Assembly: GCA_039808645.1 (NCBI GenBank)
Contig: JBDHTL010000139.1
Coordinates: 1 to 9,115 of the forward strand
Direction of reading: 5' to 3'
Source: JAJXWB01 sp039808645
Lineage (GTDB): Bacteria; Pseudomonadota; Alphaproteobacteria; Rhizobiales; Beijerinckiaceae
Length of the DNA stretch: 9,115 bases
The notes beneath the pieces are model-generated. The model was not told the DNA's origin, made no database searches, and saw nothing but the letters and a program-made list of their open reading frames with translations. A program made the translations under genes and the position numbers. Of this stretch, positions 1-6,073 are shown piece by piece. How positions within the stretch are numbered: the first letter of the stretch is position 1; every line of letters begins with the position of its first letter.

Positions 1-416
1 ACCTCTCCGCGTGGAAGGCGGGCCTCAAGGGACTCGCGACGTACCGTCCCAACAACGTGCTGGGCTCGGTGCTTTCCACGGAGCCGGCCAAGCCCGCCGA
101 GCCGGCCAAGCCCGCGGCCAAGGCGGCTGAGCCGGCGAAACCCGCCGCCGCGCCCGCCGCGAAAGCCGAGCCGGCGAAGCCCGCCGCCAAGGCGGCGGAG
201 CCGGCGAAGCCCGCCGCGACCGCGGGCAAGAAGATCGATCTCAACACGGCCACCGCGGACGAACTCGACAAGCTGCCGCAGATCGGGCCGGCCCGCGCCA
301 AGGCGATCATGGACGCCCGCGCCAAGGGCAAGTTCAAGGGCTGGGACGATTTCGTGAAGCGCGGCGTCGTGCCCTCGAATGCGGAATCGGCGATCAAGGA
401 CCTCGTGAAGTTCTGA
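1..416 (+). CDS. Helix-hairpin-helix (ComEA-like) protein, 5' end outside window
   Basis: The reading frame is open from base 3 to the TGA at 414-416, with no stop before the GTG at 57. The codons upstream of that GTG read as normal protein (LSAWKAGLKGLATYRPNN), so the gene very probably begins to the left of the window and 57 is not its true start. The middle is a low-complexity linker of repeated Ala-Glu-Pro-Ala-Lys-Pro-Ala-Ala units (bases about 78-230). The C-terminal 60 residues (IDLNTATADELDKLPQIGPA and onward) match the helix-hairpin-helix fold of the ComEA family: the DLNTA start, the LPQIGPARAKAI hairpin, and a following 'FKGWDDFVKR' helix. This fold binds DNA non-specifically in ComEA, which takes up DNA. 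In stand-alone rhizobial proteins the role is not established, and the visible part shows no membrane anchor. The fold is sure; the function is open. Confidence 0.85.
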   Translation, partial: LSAWKAGLKGLATYRPNNVLGSVLSTEPAKPAEPAKPAAKAAEPAKPAAAPAAKAEPAKPAAKAAEPAKPAATAGKKIDLNTATADELDKLPQIGPARAKAIMDARAKGKFKGWDDFVKRGVVPSNAESAIKDLVKF

Positions 417-431
417 TCCCGCCCCATATGA

Positions 432-454
432 AGGGCGCGGCGCAGCCGCGCCCT
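432..454 (+). terminator. Perfect GC-rich hairpin after the helix-hairpin-helix gene
   Basis: Ten bases (AGGGCGCGGC, 432-441) and their exact reverse complement (445-454) surround a three-base loop, 15 bases after the stop codon at 416. The position fits an intrinsic terminator. The sequence after the stem (ATCTGTCC) is not a real T tract, so termination would be weak or factor-assisted. It also lies just ahead of the next gene's start at 491. Confidence 0.5.
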
Positions 455-490
455 ATCTGTCCGGCAACGGCCACTTGCCCGGGGGGAATC

Positions 491-895
491 ATGAAGTCGC
501 AGCTTTTCGCCGCTCTGCTCGTCGTCGCCTTCGCCGGCGGCGTCGCGCAGGCGCAGACCGCGCAGCCGGACACGCCGCAGCAGATGCGGATCATCAAGAA
601 GAAGCCGAAAAAGCCGAGCGCCAGGGCCATCGCGGCGACGAAGACGCTCGAGGGGACGATCCGCAAGTTCGAATGCGGCGACAATTGCTATCTGACGATC
701 AGGACCGAGAAGAGGGAGGAGACCGGGCTGTGCGAGGCCAAGGCCTGCGTTCCCTGGTTCGAGAAACAGAAGATGCCGCGCTCGTTCGTCGGCAAGAAGG
801 TGCGCGTGACGACCGGCTCCGGCGTGCAGCGCGACGCGTCCGGCGAGGTCCGGGGCAAGATGACGGCGTTCAAGACTCTGGATTTCGTGAAGTAG
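491..895 (+). CDS. Small secreted protein of unknown function, four cysteines
   Basis: The protein has 134 residues. The start is the ATG at 491, not the in-frame ATG at 428. It follows a G-rich ribosome site (GGGGGG about 480-486) and opens directly with a signal peptide: MKSQ, then a hydrophobic core (LFAALLVVAFAGGV), then an AQA-Q cleavage site near residue 22. Starting at 428 would put the secretion signal internally. The mature part has a basic stretch (IIKKKPKKPSARA), then a compact domain that begins LEGTIRKFECGDNCYLTI. It contains two cysteine pairs (CGDNC, and CEAKAC) that could form disulfides in the periplasm. The pattern of strands around FVGKKVRVTTG resembles an OB-like barrel, but that is inference. 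I do not recognise a named family. The gene is monocistronic as far as can be seen, with a convergent repeat region after it. Confidence 0.8.
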   Translation: MKSQLFAALLVVAFAGGVAQAQTAQPDTPQQMRIIKKKPKKPSARAIAATKTLEGTIRKFECGDNCYLTIRTEKREETGLCEAKACVPWFEKQKMPRSFVGKKVRVTTGSGVQRDASGEVRGKMTAFKTLDFVK

Positions 896-928
896 AGGCT
901 AGAGCGCGATGAGATCGGACGGAAACGT

Positions 929-1085
929 CGCCGTCATTGCGAGGAGTTCCGGTAAAGCCGCGAGGCGGTTTCACCTGTAGCGACGAAGTAATGTATCTAC
1001 GAGTCAGTCCCCGGGGATGGATTGCTTCGCGGAGCCTGTCATCGGGCGCGCCTTCAGCGCGGCCGGTCGGCTCGCGATGACGGCG
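929..1085. repeat. Degenerate intergenic palindromic repeat element
   Basis: The 216-base gap between two convergent genes holds no credible ORF. Its outer arms are inverted: CGCCGTCATTGCGAG at 929-943 against CTCGCGATGACGGCG at 1071-1085 (14 of 15 bases pair). A second, weaker inner pair is CGACGAAGTAAT (981-992) against GGATTGCTTCG (1019-1029). The words 'GTCATTGCGAGGAG', 'CGACGAAG.AAT' and 'GGATTGCTTCGC' are those of a dispersed intergenic repeat that I know from many alphaproteobacterial genomes. This copy is diverged and interrupted in the middle. It may act as a bidirectional transcription end, but it has no T tract. Confidence 0.65.
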
Positions 1086-1111
1086 TTGTTTCCGCCGCAT
1101 GACGAGGCGCT

Positions 1112-1807
1112 CTACCCGTCGAGCGCGCGCCACAGGCGCGCATGCAGCTCCGTTTCCGCCAGTTCGTCGTCGCTCGCGTCGGGCATCGGATCGTGCGCGA
1201 TCGTGTCGACAATGGTCGCCGCCGGACCCGCGCTCAGGATCAGGATGCGATCGGCGTAGCGCAGCGCGTCCAGCGGATTGTTGCTCGCCATCAGGATCGA
1301 AAGCCCGTCCTCGTCGGCGGCGCGGTTGAGCGCGTCGGCCGTCAGCATTTTCGCGCGACGGTCCATCGGCGAGAAGGGATCGTCGAGGCAGAGCAGCGCC
1401 GGCCGCGCCGCGATGCCCTGCGCGATGGCGAGACGCGCGCGGTGACCGCGCGAAAGACGGAAGGGCTCGTGGCCGAGATAGGCTTCGAGCCCGAGTTCGG
1501 CGAGCAGTTTCCTGGCGCGCTCGCCTGTATCGGGACCGGCCATCTCCTGCGCCACGATGTCGCGCGAAAACTTCGTATCGTCGAGCGGCGTCGAATGATG
1601 CGCGAAGCGGCCTTCGCCTGGGCGCTCGATGACGCCCGACGTCGGCGCGATCTCGCCGGCCGCCAGCCGCAGCAGCGTCGTCTTGCCGGCGCCGGGCGGG
1701 CCGAGGAGGAAAGCCCATTCGCCCGGCTTCAGCGCGAAGGAGAGGTCGCGCAGGACTTGATTGCCGGAAAGGGCGAGGCCGGCGTTGTGGAAGAAGATCG
1801 GCTTCAC
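1112..1807 (-). CDS. ABC transporter-type ATP-binding protein with degraded catalytic motifs
   Basis: The protein has 231 residues. The start is the GTG at 1805-1807; an in-frame TAG lies at 1841-1843 and no other start codon lies between, so it is the only plausible start. The layout is that of a nitrate/taurine-type (TauB/SsuB-like) ABC ATPase. Walker A is intact (GPPGAGKTT, residues 36-44) and the end matches (ALRYADRILILSAG). The other motifs deviate: the signature reads LSRGH (118-122) instead of LSGGQ; Walker B ends Asp-Asp (LLCLDDP, D142-D143) where the catalytic Glu is expected; the switch His is Asn (MASNN, about 176); and no Gln is seen in the Q-loop region (FAHHSTPLDD). ATP binding is likely, but hydrolysis may be slow or altered. 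No permease or binding protein is adjacent. The gene lies downstream of ilvC, past a terminator, so it is probably transcribed separately. Confidence 0.85.
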   Translation of the reverse strand: MKPIFFHNAGLALSGNQVLRDLSFALKPGEWAFLLGPPGAGKTTLLRLAAGEIAPTSGVIERPGEGRFAHHSTPLDDTKFSRDIVAQEMAGPDTGERARKLLAELGLEAYLGHEPFRLSRGHRARLAIAQGIAARPALLCLDDPFSPMDRRAKMLTADALNRAADEDGLSILMASNNPLDALRYADRILILSAGPAATIVDTIAHDPMPDASDDELAETELHARLWRALDG

Positions 1808-1888
1808 GCTGGGTCCGGGGTCTGACGGTTCACGCGCAAACTACATGCGCCGCGCGCAGCCGTCATGGCGGCGCTCGGACGCGGCCAA

Positions 1889-1915
1889 CAAAAAAGCCCC
1901 CGTCTCCGGGGGCTT
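1889..1915 (-). terminator. Intrinsic terminator of ilvC
   Basis: Read on the minus strand, AAGCCCCC pairs with GGGGGCTT (arms 1908-1915 and 1894-1901) around a six-base loop, followed at once by a T tract (the A run ending at 1895). It lies 21 bases past the ilvC stop and is a textbook rho-independent terminator. It separates ilvC from the ABC ATPase gene beyond. Confidence 0.9.
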
Positions 1916-1935
1916 CTTCATTCGATCGGATGTGA

Positions 1936-2955
1936 TCAGTTCTTGTCCTTGTCGACCAGCTTGTTCTTGCCGATCCAGGGCATCATGGCGCGCAGCTTCT
2001 CGCCGACCTCTTCGATCTGGTGGGCGGCGTTGCGGGCGCGCACGGCCTTGAAGGAGGTCTGGTTGACCTTGTTCTCCAGCATCCAGTCGCGGGTGAACTT
2101 GCCGGACTGGATGTCGTTGAGGACGCGCTTCATCTCGGCCTTCGTCTCGGGCGTGATGATGCGCGGGCCGGTGACGTATTCGCCGTATTCGGCGGTGTTG
2201 GAGATCGAGTAGTTCATGTTGGCGATGCCGCCCTCGTAGATGAGGTCGACGATCAGCTTCACTTCGTGCAGGCACTCGAAATAGGCCATTTCCGGCGCAT
2301 AGCCGGCTTCCACCAGCGTCTCGAAGCCGGCGCGGATCAGTTCGACGAGGCCGCCGCAGAGGACGACCTGCTCGCCGAACAGGTCGGTCTCGCATTCTTC
2401 CTTGAAGTTGGTCTCGATGATGCCGGCGCGGCCGCCGCCGATGGCGGATGCATAGGACAGGCCGAGGTCATGGGCGTTGCCGGACGCGTCCTGATGGATG
2501 GCGATCAGGCAGGGCACGCCGCCGCCGCGCTTGTATTCCGAACGCACGGTGTGGCCGGGGCCCTTGGGGGCGACCATGAGGACGTCGAGGTCCTTGCGCG
2601 GTTCGATGAGGTTGAAGTGCACGTTCAGGCCGTGCGCGAACAGGAGGGCGGCGCCCTTCTTCATGTTGGGGGCGAGTTCGTCGCGGTAGATGTCGGCCTG
2701 CAATTCGTCGGGGGTCAGCATCATCACGACGTCGGCCCATTTGGCGGCTTCCGCCACGGTCATGACCTTGAGGCCCTCGCCCTCCGCCTTCTTGGCGGTC
2801 GCCGAGCCGGCGCGCAGCGCGACGCAGACGTCCTTCACGCCGGAATCGCGCATGTTCAGCACATGGGCGTGACCCTGCGAGCCGTAGCCGACGACGGCGA
2901 CCTTCTTGCCCTTGATGAGATTGATATCGGCATCCCGATCGTAGTAGACGCGCAT
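1936..2955 (-). CDS. ilvC: Ketol-acid reductoisomerase (NADP+)
   Basis: This enzyme converts 2-acetolactate or 2-aceto-2-hydroxybutyrate to the dihydroxy acids of the valine and isoleucine pathways, using NADPH and Mg2+ in the cytoplasm. It has 339 residues, the usual length of the short class I enzyme. The start is the ATG at 2953-2955 (MRVYYDRDAD), preceded by an AAGGGG ribosome site; an upstream in-frame start would add an unrelated proline-rich tail. The N-terminal Rossmann motif is GYGSQGHAH (residues 23-31), with R48, S51 and T53 suited to NADPH. His108 lies in FAHGLN. The metal-binding residues are present: D191 and E195 (TDLFGE), E227 and E231 (FECLHE), and the substrate serine S252. 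Nothing looks unusual. It lies 130 bases after ilvN, with its own promoter-like pair, and ends at a strong terminator. Confidence 0.98.
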   Translation of the reverse strand: MRVYYDRDADINLIKGKKVAVVGYGSQGHAHVLNMRDSGVKDVCVALRAGSATAKKAEGEGLKVMTVAEAAKWADVVMMLTPDELQADIYRDELAPNMKKGAALLFAHGLNVHFNLIEPRKDLDVLMVAPKGPGHTVRSEYKRGGGVPCLIAIHQDASGNAHDLGLSYASAIGGGRAGIIETNFKEECETDLFGEQVVLCGGLVELIRAGFETLVEAGYAPEMAYFECLHEVKLIVDLIYEGGIANMNYSISNTAEYGEYVTGPRIITPETKAEMKRVLNDIQSGKFTRDWMLENKVNQTSFKAVRARNAAHQIEEVGEKLRAMMPWIGKNKLVDKDKN

Positions 2956-3015
2956 TCTCTCAGTTCCCCTTGGATGTTTTGGCCGCGCGGGCGGCAAAAT
3001 TCGTCGTGCGGGCGC

Positions 3016-3044
3016 TTGGTGACGGTTTGGAGGGGCAAGGTCAA
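3016..3044 (-). promoter_or_regulatory. Possible own promoter of ilvC
   Basis: On the minus strand TTGACC (3039-3044) and CACCAA (3016-3021) are separated by exactly 17 bases. The pair closely resembles the TTGACC-17-TACCAA pair upstream of the ilv leader. The -35 box is good and the -10 box is weak against the sigma-70 consensus, as is common in GC-rich alphaproteobacteria. It would start transcription about 50 bases before ilvC. It rests on motif match only. Confidence 0.4.
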
Positions 3045-3080
3045 GCCCCGGAGGGCTGTACGGCCCGCATTCCGGGGTTG
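3042..3080 (-). other. Stem-loop in the ilvN-ilvC gap
   Basis: An outer stem pairs AGCCCCGG (3044-3051) with CCGGGGTT (3072-3079, one G-U pair). An inner stem pairs GGGC (3053-3056) with GCCC (3063-3066). On the minus strand it follows the ilvN stop closely and overlaps the TTGACC box of the possible ilvC promoter. No T tract follows, so it is not a standard terminator. It may protect or partly end the ilvB-ilvN transcript, or be a site around the promoter. Confidence 0.4.
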
Positions 3081-3085
3081 CGGCC

Positions 3086-3649
3086 TCAGATCGGCTCGGG
3101 CCCGCGCGAAATCGCGGCGACGCCGGTGCGGGAAACCTCGACCAGACCGAGCGGGCGCATCAGTTCGACGAAATCGTCGATCTTGGCCGTCGCGCCGGTC
3201 AGCTCGAAGATGAAGCTCTCGGTCGTGGCGTCGATCACCTTGGCGCGGAAGGCTTCGGCCAGGCGCAGCGCCTCGACGCGCGCCTCGCCCTGCCCACGCA
3301 CCTTCACCATGGCGAGTTCGCGCTCGATCGCGCGTTTGCTGAGGGAGAGGTCGATCACCTTGTGAATCGGCACGATGCGCTCGAGTTGATGGGTGATCTG
3401 CTCGATCACTTCGGGCGTGCCGTTCGTGACGATCGTGATGCGCGACAGGTGCTCGCCATGCGCCACCTCGGCGACGGTCAGGCTCTCGATATTGTAGCCG
3501 CGGCCCGAAAACAGGCCGACGACGCGCGCGAGAACGCCGGGCTCGTTGTCCACGAGCACCGACAGCGTGTGGCTTTCGACGTTCGACTTGCCGATCGCCG
3601 AGGAATAGGGGGAAGGCGGGAAGGCGGGAGTGGGGATGGCGGCGTTCAT
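3086..3649 (-). CDS. ilvN: Acetolactate synthase small (regulatory) subunit
   Basis: This is the regulatory subunit that raises the activity of the IlvB catalytic subunit and carries valine feedback inhibition. It has 187 residues, near the usual 160-185. The ACT domain occupies about residues 26-101 (HTLSVLVDNEPGVLARVVGL, then the GYNIESLTV strand), with the ligand-loop motif N35-E-P-G-V-L. A C-terminal small-subunit domain follows (LRLAEAFRAKVIDATTES to VAAISRG). A proline-rich N-terminal extension of about 25 residues is not part of the ACT fold. The ATG at 3647-3649 overlaps the stop of the DUF559 gene in an ATGA arrangement and has an AGGA ribosome site about ten bases upstream, so translation may be coupled. 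The symbol ilvN is used for the partner of ilvB; some alphaproteobacterial annotations call it ilvH. Confidence 0.97.
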   Translation of the reverse strand: MNAAIPTPAFPPSPYSSAIGKSNVESHTLSVLVDNEPGVLARVVGLFSGRGYNIESLTVAEVAHGEHLSRITIVTNGTPEVIEQITHQLERIVPIHKVIDLSLSKRAIERELAMVKVRGQGEARVEALRLAEAFRAKVIDATTESFIFELTGATAKIDDFVELMRPLGLVEVSRTGVAAISRGPEPI

Positions 3650-4185
3650 ATTTGCTGGTCCTGCGAAGAACTGGGAATTGACGAAACTTCTCCCTCCCCT
3701 TCAGGGGAGGGCAGGGGTGGGGTCGCCACCGCGCGCGCAAAAATCGTTTCCACGACTGCGTCCATGTCGGCTGCGACGTCGCTGTTCCAAAAGCGCAGGA
3801 CCGTGAAGCCCAGCGCGTCGAGGCGCTCATCGCGAATGCGGTCGCGCGCCGCGTTAGCGTCCTTGTTATGCTGACCGCCGTCGATTTCGATGATCAGCTT
3901 GCGCCGGAGGCAGGCGAAGTCGACCACGAAACGGTCGATCGGAACCTGCCTACGGAAGTGTAGTCCCTGCGGGCGCAGCGCCCGCAATTTCAGCCATAGC
4001 CGACGTTCCTGCGGCGTGGCGTTATTACGCAAAGCGCGCGCGAACGCGACTGGAACGGATGAAGCAGGCCGTCGCGGGCGGCGGGCGCCCGTCACCGGCG
4101 CGACCCCACCCGGCTCGCTGGCGCGAGCCGCCCTCCCCTGAGGGGAGGGCTCGGCGTCCGTCGTTTGTTGGCGATCGTTGGTCAC
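3646..4185 (-). CDS. DUF559 nuclease-like protein inserted between ilvB and ilvN
   Basis: The protein has 179 residues. The core (about 48-150) is DUF559, a Vsr/PD-(D/E)XK-like fold: TPQERRLWLKLR (57-68), FRRQ (77-80), D89 in VVDFAC, the E100-x-D102 pair in IIEIDGGQH, and LRFWNSDV (130-137). Members are predicted endonuclease-like proteins; their function is largely unknown. The GTG start at 4185 lies one base after the ilvB stop (TGA-C-GTG), and the stop overlaps the ilvN start. Another GTG at 4095 could serve as start, since residues 1-45 are not part of the domain. Residues about 13-29 and 154-165 are encoded by two inverted copies of a G/C-rich repeat (see the repeat entries), so both tails look like read-through repeat sequence. 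This suggests a small insertion that kept the operon open. Expression is probable; a role in amino acid synthesis is not. Confidence 0.85.
   Translation of the reverse strand: MTNDRQQTTDAEPSPQGRAARASEPGGVAPVTGARRPRRPASSVPVAFARALRNNATPQERRLWLKLRALRPQGLHFRRQVPIDRFVVDFACLRRKLIIEIDGGQHNKDANAARDRIRDERLDALGFTVLRFWNSDVAADMDAVVETIFARAVATPPLPSPEGEGEVSSIPSSSQDQQI
3691..3725 (+). repeat. G/C-rich palindromic repeat, left copy (inside DUF559 3' end)
   Basis: CCCTCCCCT (3692-3700) and AGGGGAGGG (3703-3711) form a perfect nine-base stem, followed by GGGTGGGGTCG (3715-3725). The same two modules occur in inverted orientation at 4101-4149. Repeats of this kind are scattered through rhizobial genomes. Here the copy encodes the TPPLPSPEGEGE tail of the DUF559 protein. 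Confidence 0.8.
4101..4149 (-). repeat. G/C-rich palindromic repeat, right copy (inside DUF559 5' end)
   Basis: CGACCCCACCC (4101-4111) is the exact reverse complement of 3715-3725. CCCTCCCCT (4131-4139) and AGGGGAGGG (4141-4149) again form the nine-base stem. This copy has an extra inserted hairpin, CGGCTCG (4111-4117) with CGAGCCG (4124-4130). With the left copy it brackets the DUF559 core in inverted orientation over about 459 bases. Confidence 0.8.
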
Positions 4186-4186
4186 G

Positions 4187-5947
4187 TCACACCAACATCT
4201 TCCCCTTGTCGTCGATGACCGAGCCGATGTCCTCGATCTCGTCGGGCAGGATCATGTCGTTGTGCGCCTTGCCCGACGGGATCATCGGGAGGCAATTCTC
4301 GGCCTTGTCGACCACGCAGTCGAAGATGACCACGTTCGGCGTATCGATCATCTCCTTGATGGCGTCGTCGAGCTTCGCCGGGTCCGAGCAGCGGATGCCG
4401 TGCGCGCCGTAGGCTTCGGCCAGCTTCACGAAATCGGGCAGGGCGTCGGAGTAAGAATGCGAATAGCGCCCGCCGTGCAGAAGCTCCTGCCACTGGCGCA
4501 CCATGCCCATGTATTCGTTGTTGAGGATGAAAATCTTCACCGGGCAGCGGAACTGCACGGCGGTCGAGAGCTCCTGGATGTTCATCAGGATCGAGGCCTC
4601 GCCGGCGATGTCGACGACGAGCGCGTCGGGATGGGCCATCTGCGCGCCGACGGCGGCGGGCAGGCCGTAGCCCATCGTGCCGAGGCCGCCCGAGGTCATC
4701 CAGCGGTTCGGCTCCTTGAAGTGATAGTGCTGGGCCGCCCACATCTGGTGCTGGCCGACTTCCGTGGTGATGTAGGTCTTGCGGTCCTTGGTCAGTTCGT
4801 AGAGCCGCTGGATGGCGTATTGCGGCTTGATGGTCTTGGTCGAGTTCTGGAAGGCGAGCGACTTGCGGGCGCGCCACTTGTCGATCTGCTTCCACCACGA
4901 CGCCAGCGCCGCCTTGTCGGCCTGCATCGACTCCGACCGCCACAGCGTCACCATGTCTTCCAGCACATGCGCGCAATCGCCGACGATGCCGAGGTCGACC
5001 TTCACGTTCTTGTTGATGGACGACGGATCGATGTCGATATGGATCTTCTTCGAACCCGGCGAGAAGGCATCGAGGCGGCCGGTGATGCGGTCGTCGAAAC
5101 GCGCGCCGATCGAGATCATCAGATCGCAATCGTGCATGGCGTTGTTGGCCTCGTACGTGCCGTGCATGCCGAGCATGCCGACCCATTGCGGATCGGGCGC
5201 GGGATAGGCGCCGAGCCCCATCAGCGTCGAGGTGATCGGAAAGCCCGTCAGCTTCACCAGTTCGCGCAGCAGGGTGGAGGCCGCCGGCCCCGAATTGATG
5301 ACGCCGCCGCCGGTGTAGAAGATCGGGCGCTTGGCCGCCGCCATCATGGCGACGGCGTGCTTGATCCTGGCGCGGTCGCCCTTGAGCTGCGGCTGGTAGG
5401 TCTTGTGCTGGATGTTGCGCGCGAAATGGTACGTTCCCGTCGCGAATTGCACGTCCTTCGGCACGTCGATGACGACCGGGCCGGGACGGCCGCTGGACGC
5501 GACATAGAAGGCTTCATGCAGGATGCGCGGCAGGTCCTCGATGCGCTTCACGAGATAATTGTGCTTGGTGCAATGGCGGGTGATGCCGACCGTGTCGCAT
5601 TCCTGGAAGGCGTCGGAACCGATCAAATGGGTCGGCACCTGGCCGGTGATGCAGACGAGCGGGATGGAATCCATCAAGGCGTCGGTCAGCGCGGTGACGG
5701 CGTTGGTCGCGCCCGGGCCCGACGTCACGAGCAGCACGCCGACCTTGCCGGTCGAGCGGGCGTAGCCCTCGGCCGCGTGGCCCGCGCCCTGTTCGTGGCG
5801 GACCAGCACATGACGCACCTTGTTCTGGTGGAAGATCGCATCGTAGATCGGCAGGACCGCGCCGCCGGGATAGCCGAAAATGGTGTCCACGCCCTGATCC
5901 TTCAGGGCCTCCACGATCATTTCGGCGCCGGTCATCTGTCTCGACAT
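4187..5947 (-). CDS. ilvB: Acetolactate synthase large (catalytic) subunit
   Basis: This subunit catalyses the first common step of branched-chain amino acid synthesis: condensation of two pyruvates, or pyruvate and 2-ketobutyrate, using thiamine diphosphate, Mg2+ and FAD. It has 586 residues from the chosen ATG at 5945-5947. An ATG two codons upstream (5953) directly abuts the AGGAG ribosome site, whereas the chosen one sits six bases from it. The N-terminal ThDP pyrimidine domain holds the catalytic Glu (RHEQGA, E52). The central FAD domain holds GARFDDRITG (about 281-290). The C-terminal ThDP domain holds GEA (449-451) and ILNN (474-477), 26 residues apart. GEA replaces the textbook GDG; I recall this as the usual form in alphaproteobacterial enzymes, so it is not a defect. 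It is the first gene of the ilvB-DUF559-ilvN group and lies behind a leader and attenuator. Confidence 0.98.
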   Translation of the reverse strand: MSRQMTGAEMIVEALKDQGVDTIFGYPGGAVLPIYDAIFHQNKVRHVLVRHEQGAGHAAEGYARSTGKVGVLLVTSGPGATNAVTALTDALMDSIPLVCITGQVPTHLIGSDAFQECDTVGITRHCTKHNYLVKRIEDLPRILHEAFYVASSGRPGPVVIDVPKDVQFATGTYHFARNIQHKTYQPQLKGDRARIKHAVAMMAAAKRPIFYTGGGVINSGPAASTLLRELVKLTGFPITSTLMGLGAYPAPDPQWVGMLGMHGTYEANNAMHDCDLMISIGARFDDRITGRLDAFSPGSKKIHIDIDPSSINKNVKVDLGIVGDCAHVLEDMVTLWRSESMQADKAALASWWKQIDKWRARKSLAFQNSTKTIKPQYAIQRLYELTKDRKTYITTEVGQHQMWAAQHYHFKEPNRWMTSGGLGTMGYGLPAAVGAQMAHPDALVVDIAGEASILMNIQELSTAVQFRCPVKIFILNNEYMGMVRQWQELLHGGRYSHSYSDALPDFVKLAEAYGAHGIRCSDPAKLDDAIKEMIDTPNVVIFDCVVDKAENCLPMIPSGKAHNDMILPDEIEDIGSVIDDKGKMLV

Positions 5948-5953
5948 GGCCAT

Positions 5954-5958
5954 CTCCT
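5954..5958 (-). promoter_or_regulatory. Ribosome binding site that decides the ilvB start
   Basis: AGGAG on the minus strand touches the first ATG (5951-5953) with no spacer, but lies six bases before the second ATG (5945-5947). The normal spacing of 5-9 bases favours the second, giving a protein that begins MSRQMTGAEM. Confidence 0.7.
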
Positions 5959-5993
5959 GCGAATGCGGTCCTTGTGGCGGAAATCAGGGCAAT

Positions 5994-6017
5994 AAAAAAG
6001 GCCCCATCAGGGACCTC
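5994..6017 (-). terminator. Intrinsic terminator in the ilvB leader (attenuator)
   Basis: On the minus strand AGGTCCC (6010-6016) pairs with GGGGCCT (5999-6005) around the loop TGAT, with one T-G pair, and runs straight into six T residues (5994-5999). It lies before ilvB and about 30 bases after the stop of a short leader ORF that contains Leu-Ile-Val. There is no other gene for it to end, so the natural reading is a transcription attenuator for ilvB. Confidence 0.85.
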
Positions 6018-6073
6018 GGGTTGAGCGCCATCGGCGGAGTGTCGGGTTCAGTCCCGCTCCGTCTCAGGCGCTC
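6010..6073 (-). promoter_or_regulatory. Alternative stem-loops of the ilv attenuator
   Basis: Several pairings visible on the minus-strand RNA exclude one another. GAGCGCC (6067-6073, just after the Leu-Ile-Val codons) is a perfect complement of GGCGCUC (6023-6029). Inside it, CGGAGCGGG (6053-6061) pairs with CCCG and CUCCG (6035-6046). GGGAC (6051-6055), at the end of the leader ORF, can pair with GUCCC (6010-6014), the 5' arm of the terminator, and so prevent it. A short CGCC-GAU-GGCG hairpin competes for 6027-6030. This is the architecture of ribosome-stalling attenuation; which pairing wins needs a folding calculation. Confidence 0.65.

Noticed and set aside
78..230. Tandem Ala-Glu-Pro-Ala-Lys-Pro DNA repeat considered as a satellite or CRISPR-like array
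   Set aside because: The units are in frame, irregular and encode a flexible linker. There are no unique spacers, so it is a protein low-complexity region.
1017..1329. Plus-strand open frames over the palindromic repeat and the end of the ABC gene
   Set aside because: They overlap a repeat and an established gene, and have no ribosome site or recognisable domain.
2020..3213. A 397-codon open frame on the plus strand
   Set aside because: It lies antisense to ilvC. ilvC is certain from its motifs, and the antisense frame is open only because of the GC-rich third-position bias.
4593..4608. GEA instead of GDG in the ThDP motif of IlvB, seen as a possible loss of a metal ligand
   Set aside because: I recall the GEAS form as usual among alphaproteobacterial acetolactate synthases; all other motifs are intact.
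4178..5995. A 605-codon open frame on the plus strand
   Set aside because: It mirrors ilvB in antisense. Its protein is His/Arg/Asp-rich nonsense without motifs, and it has no ribosome site.
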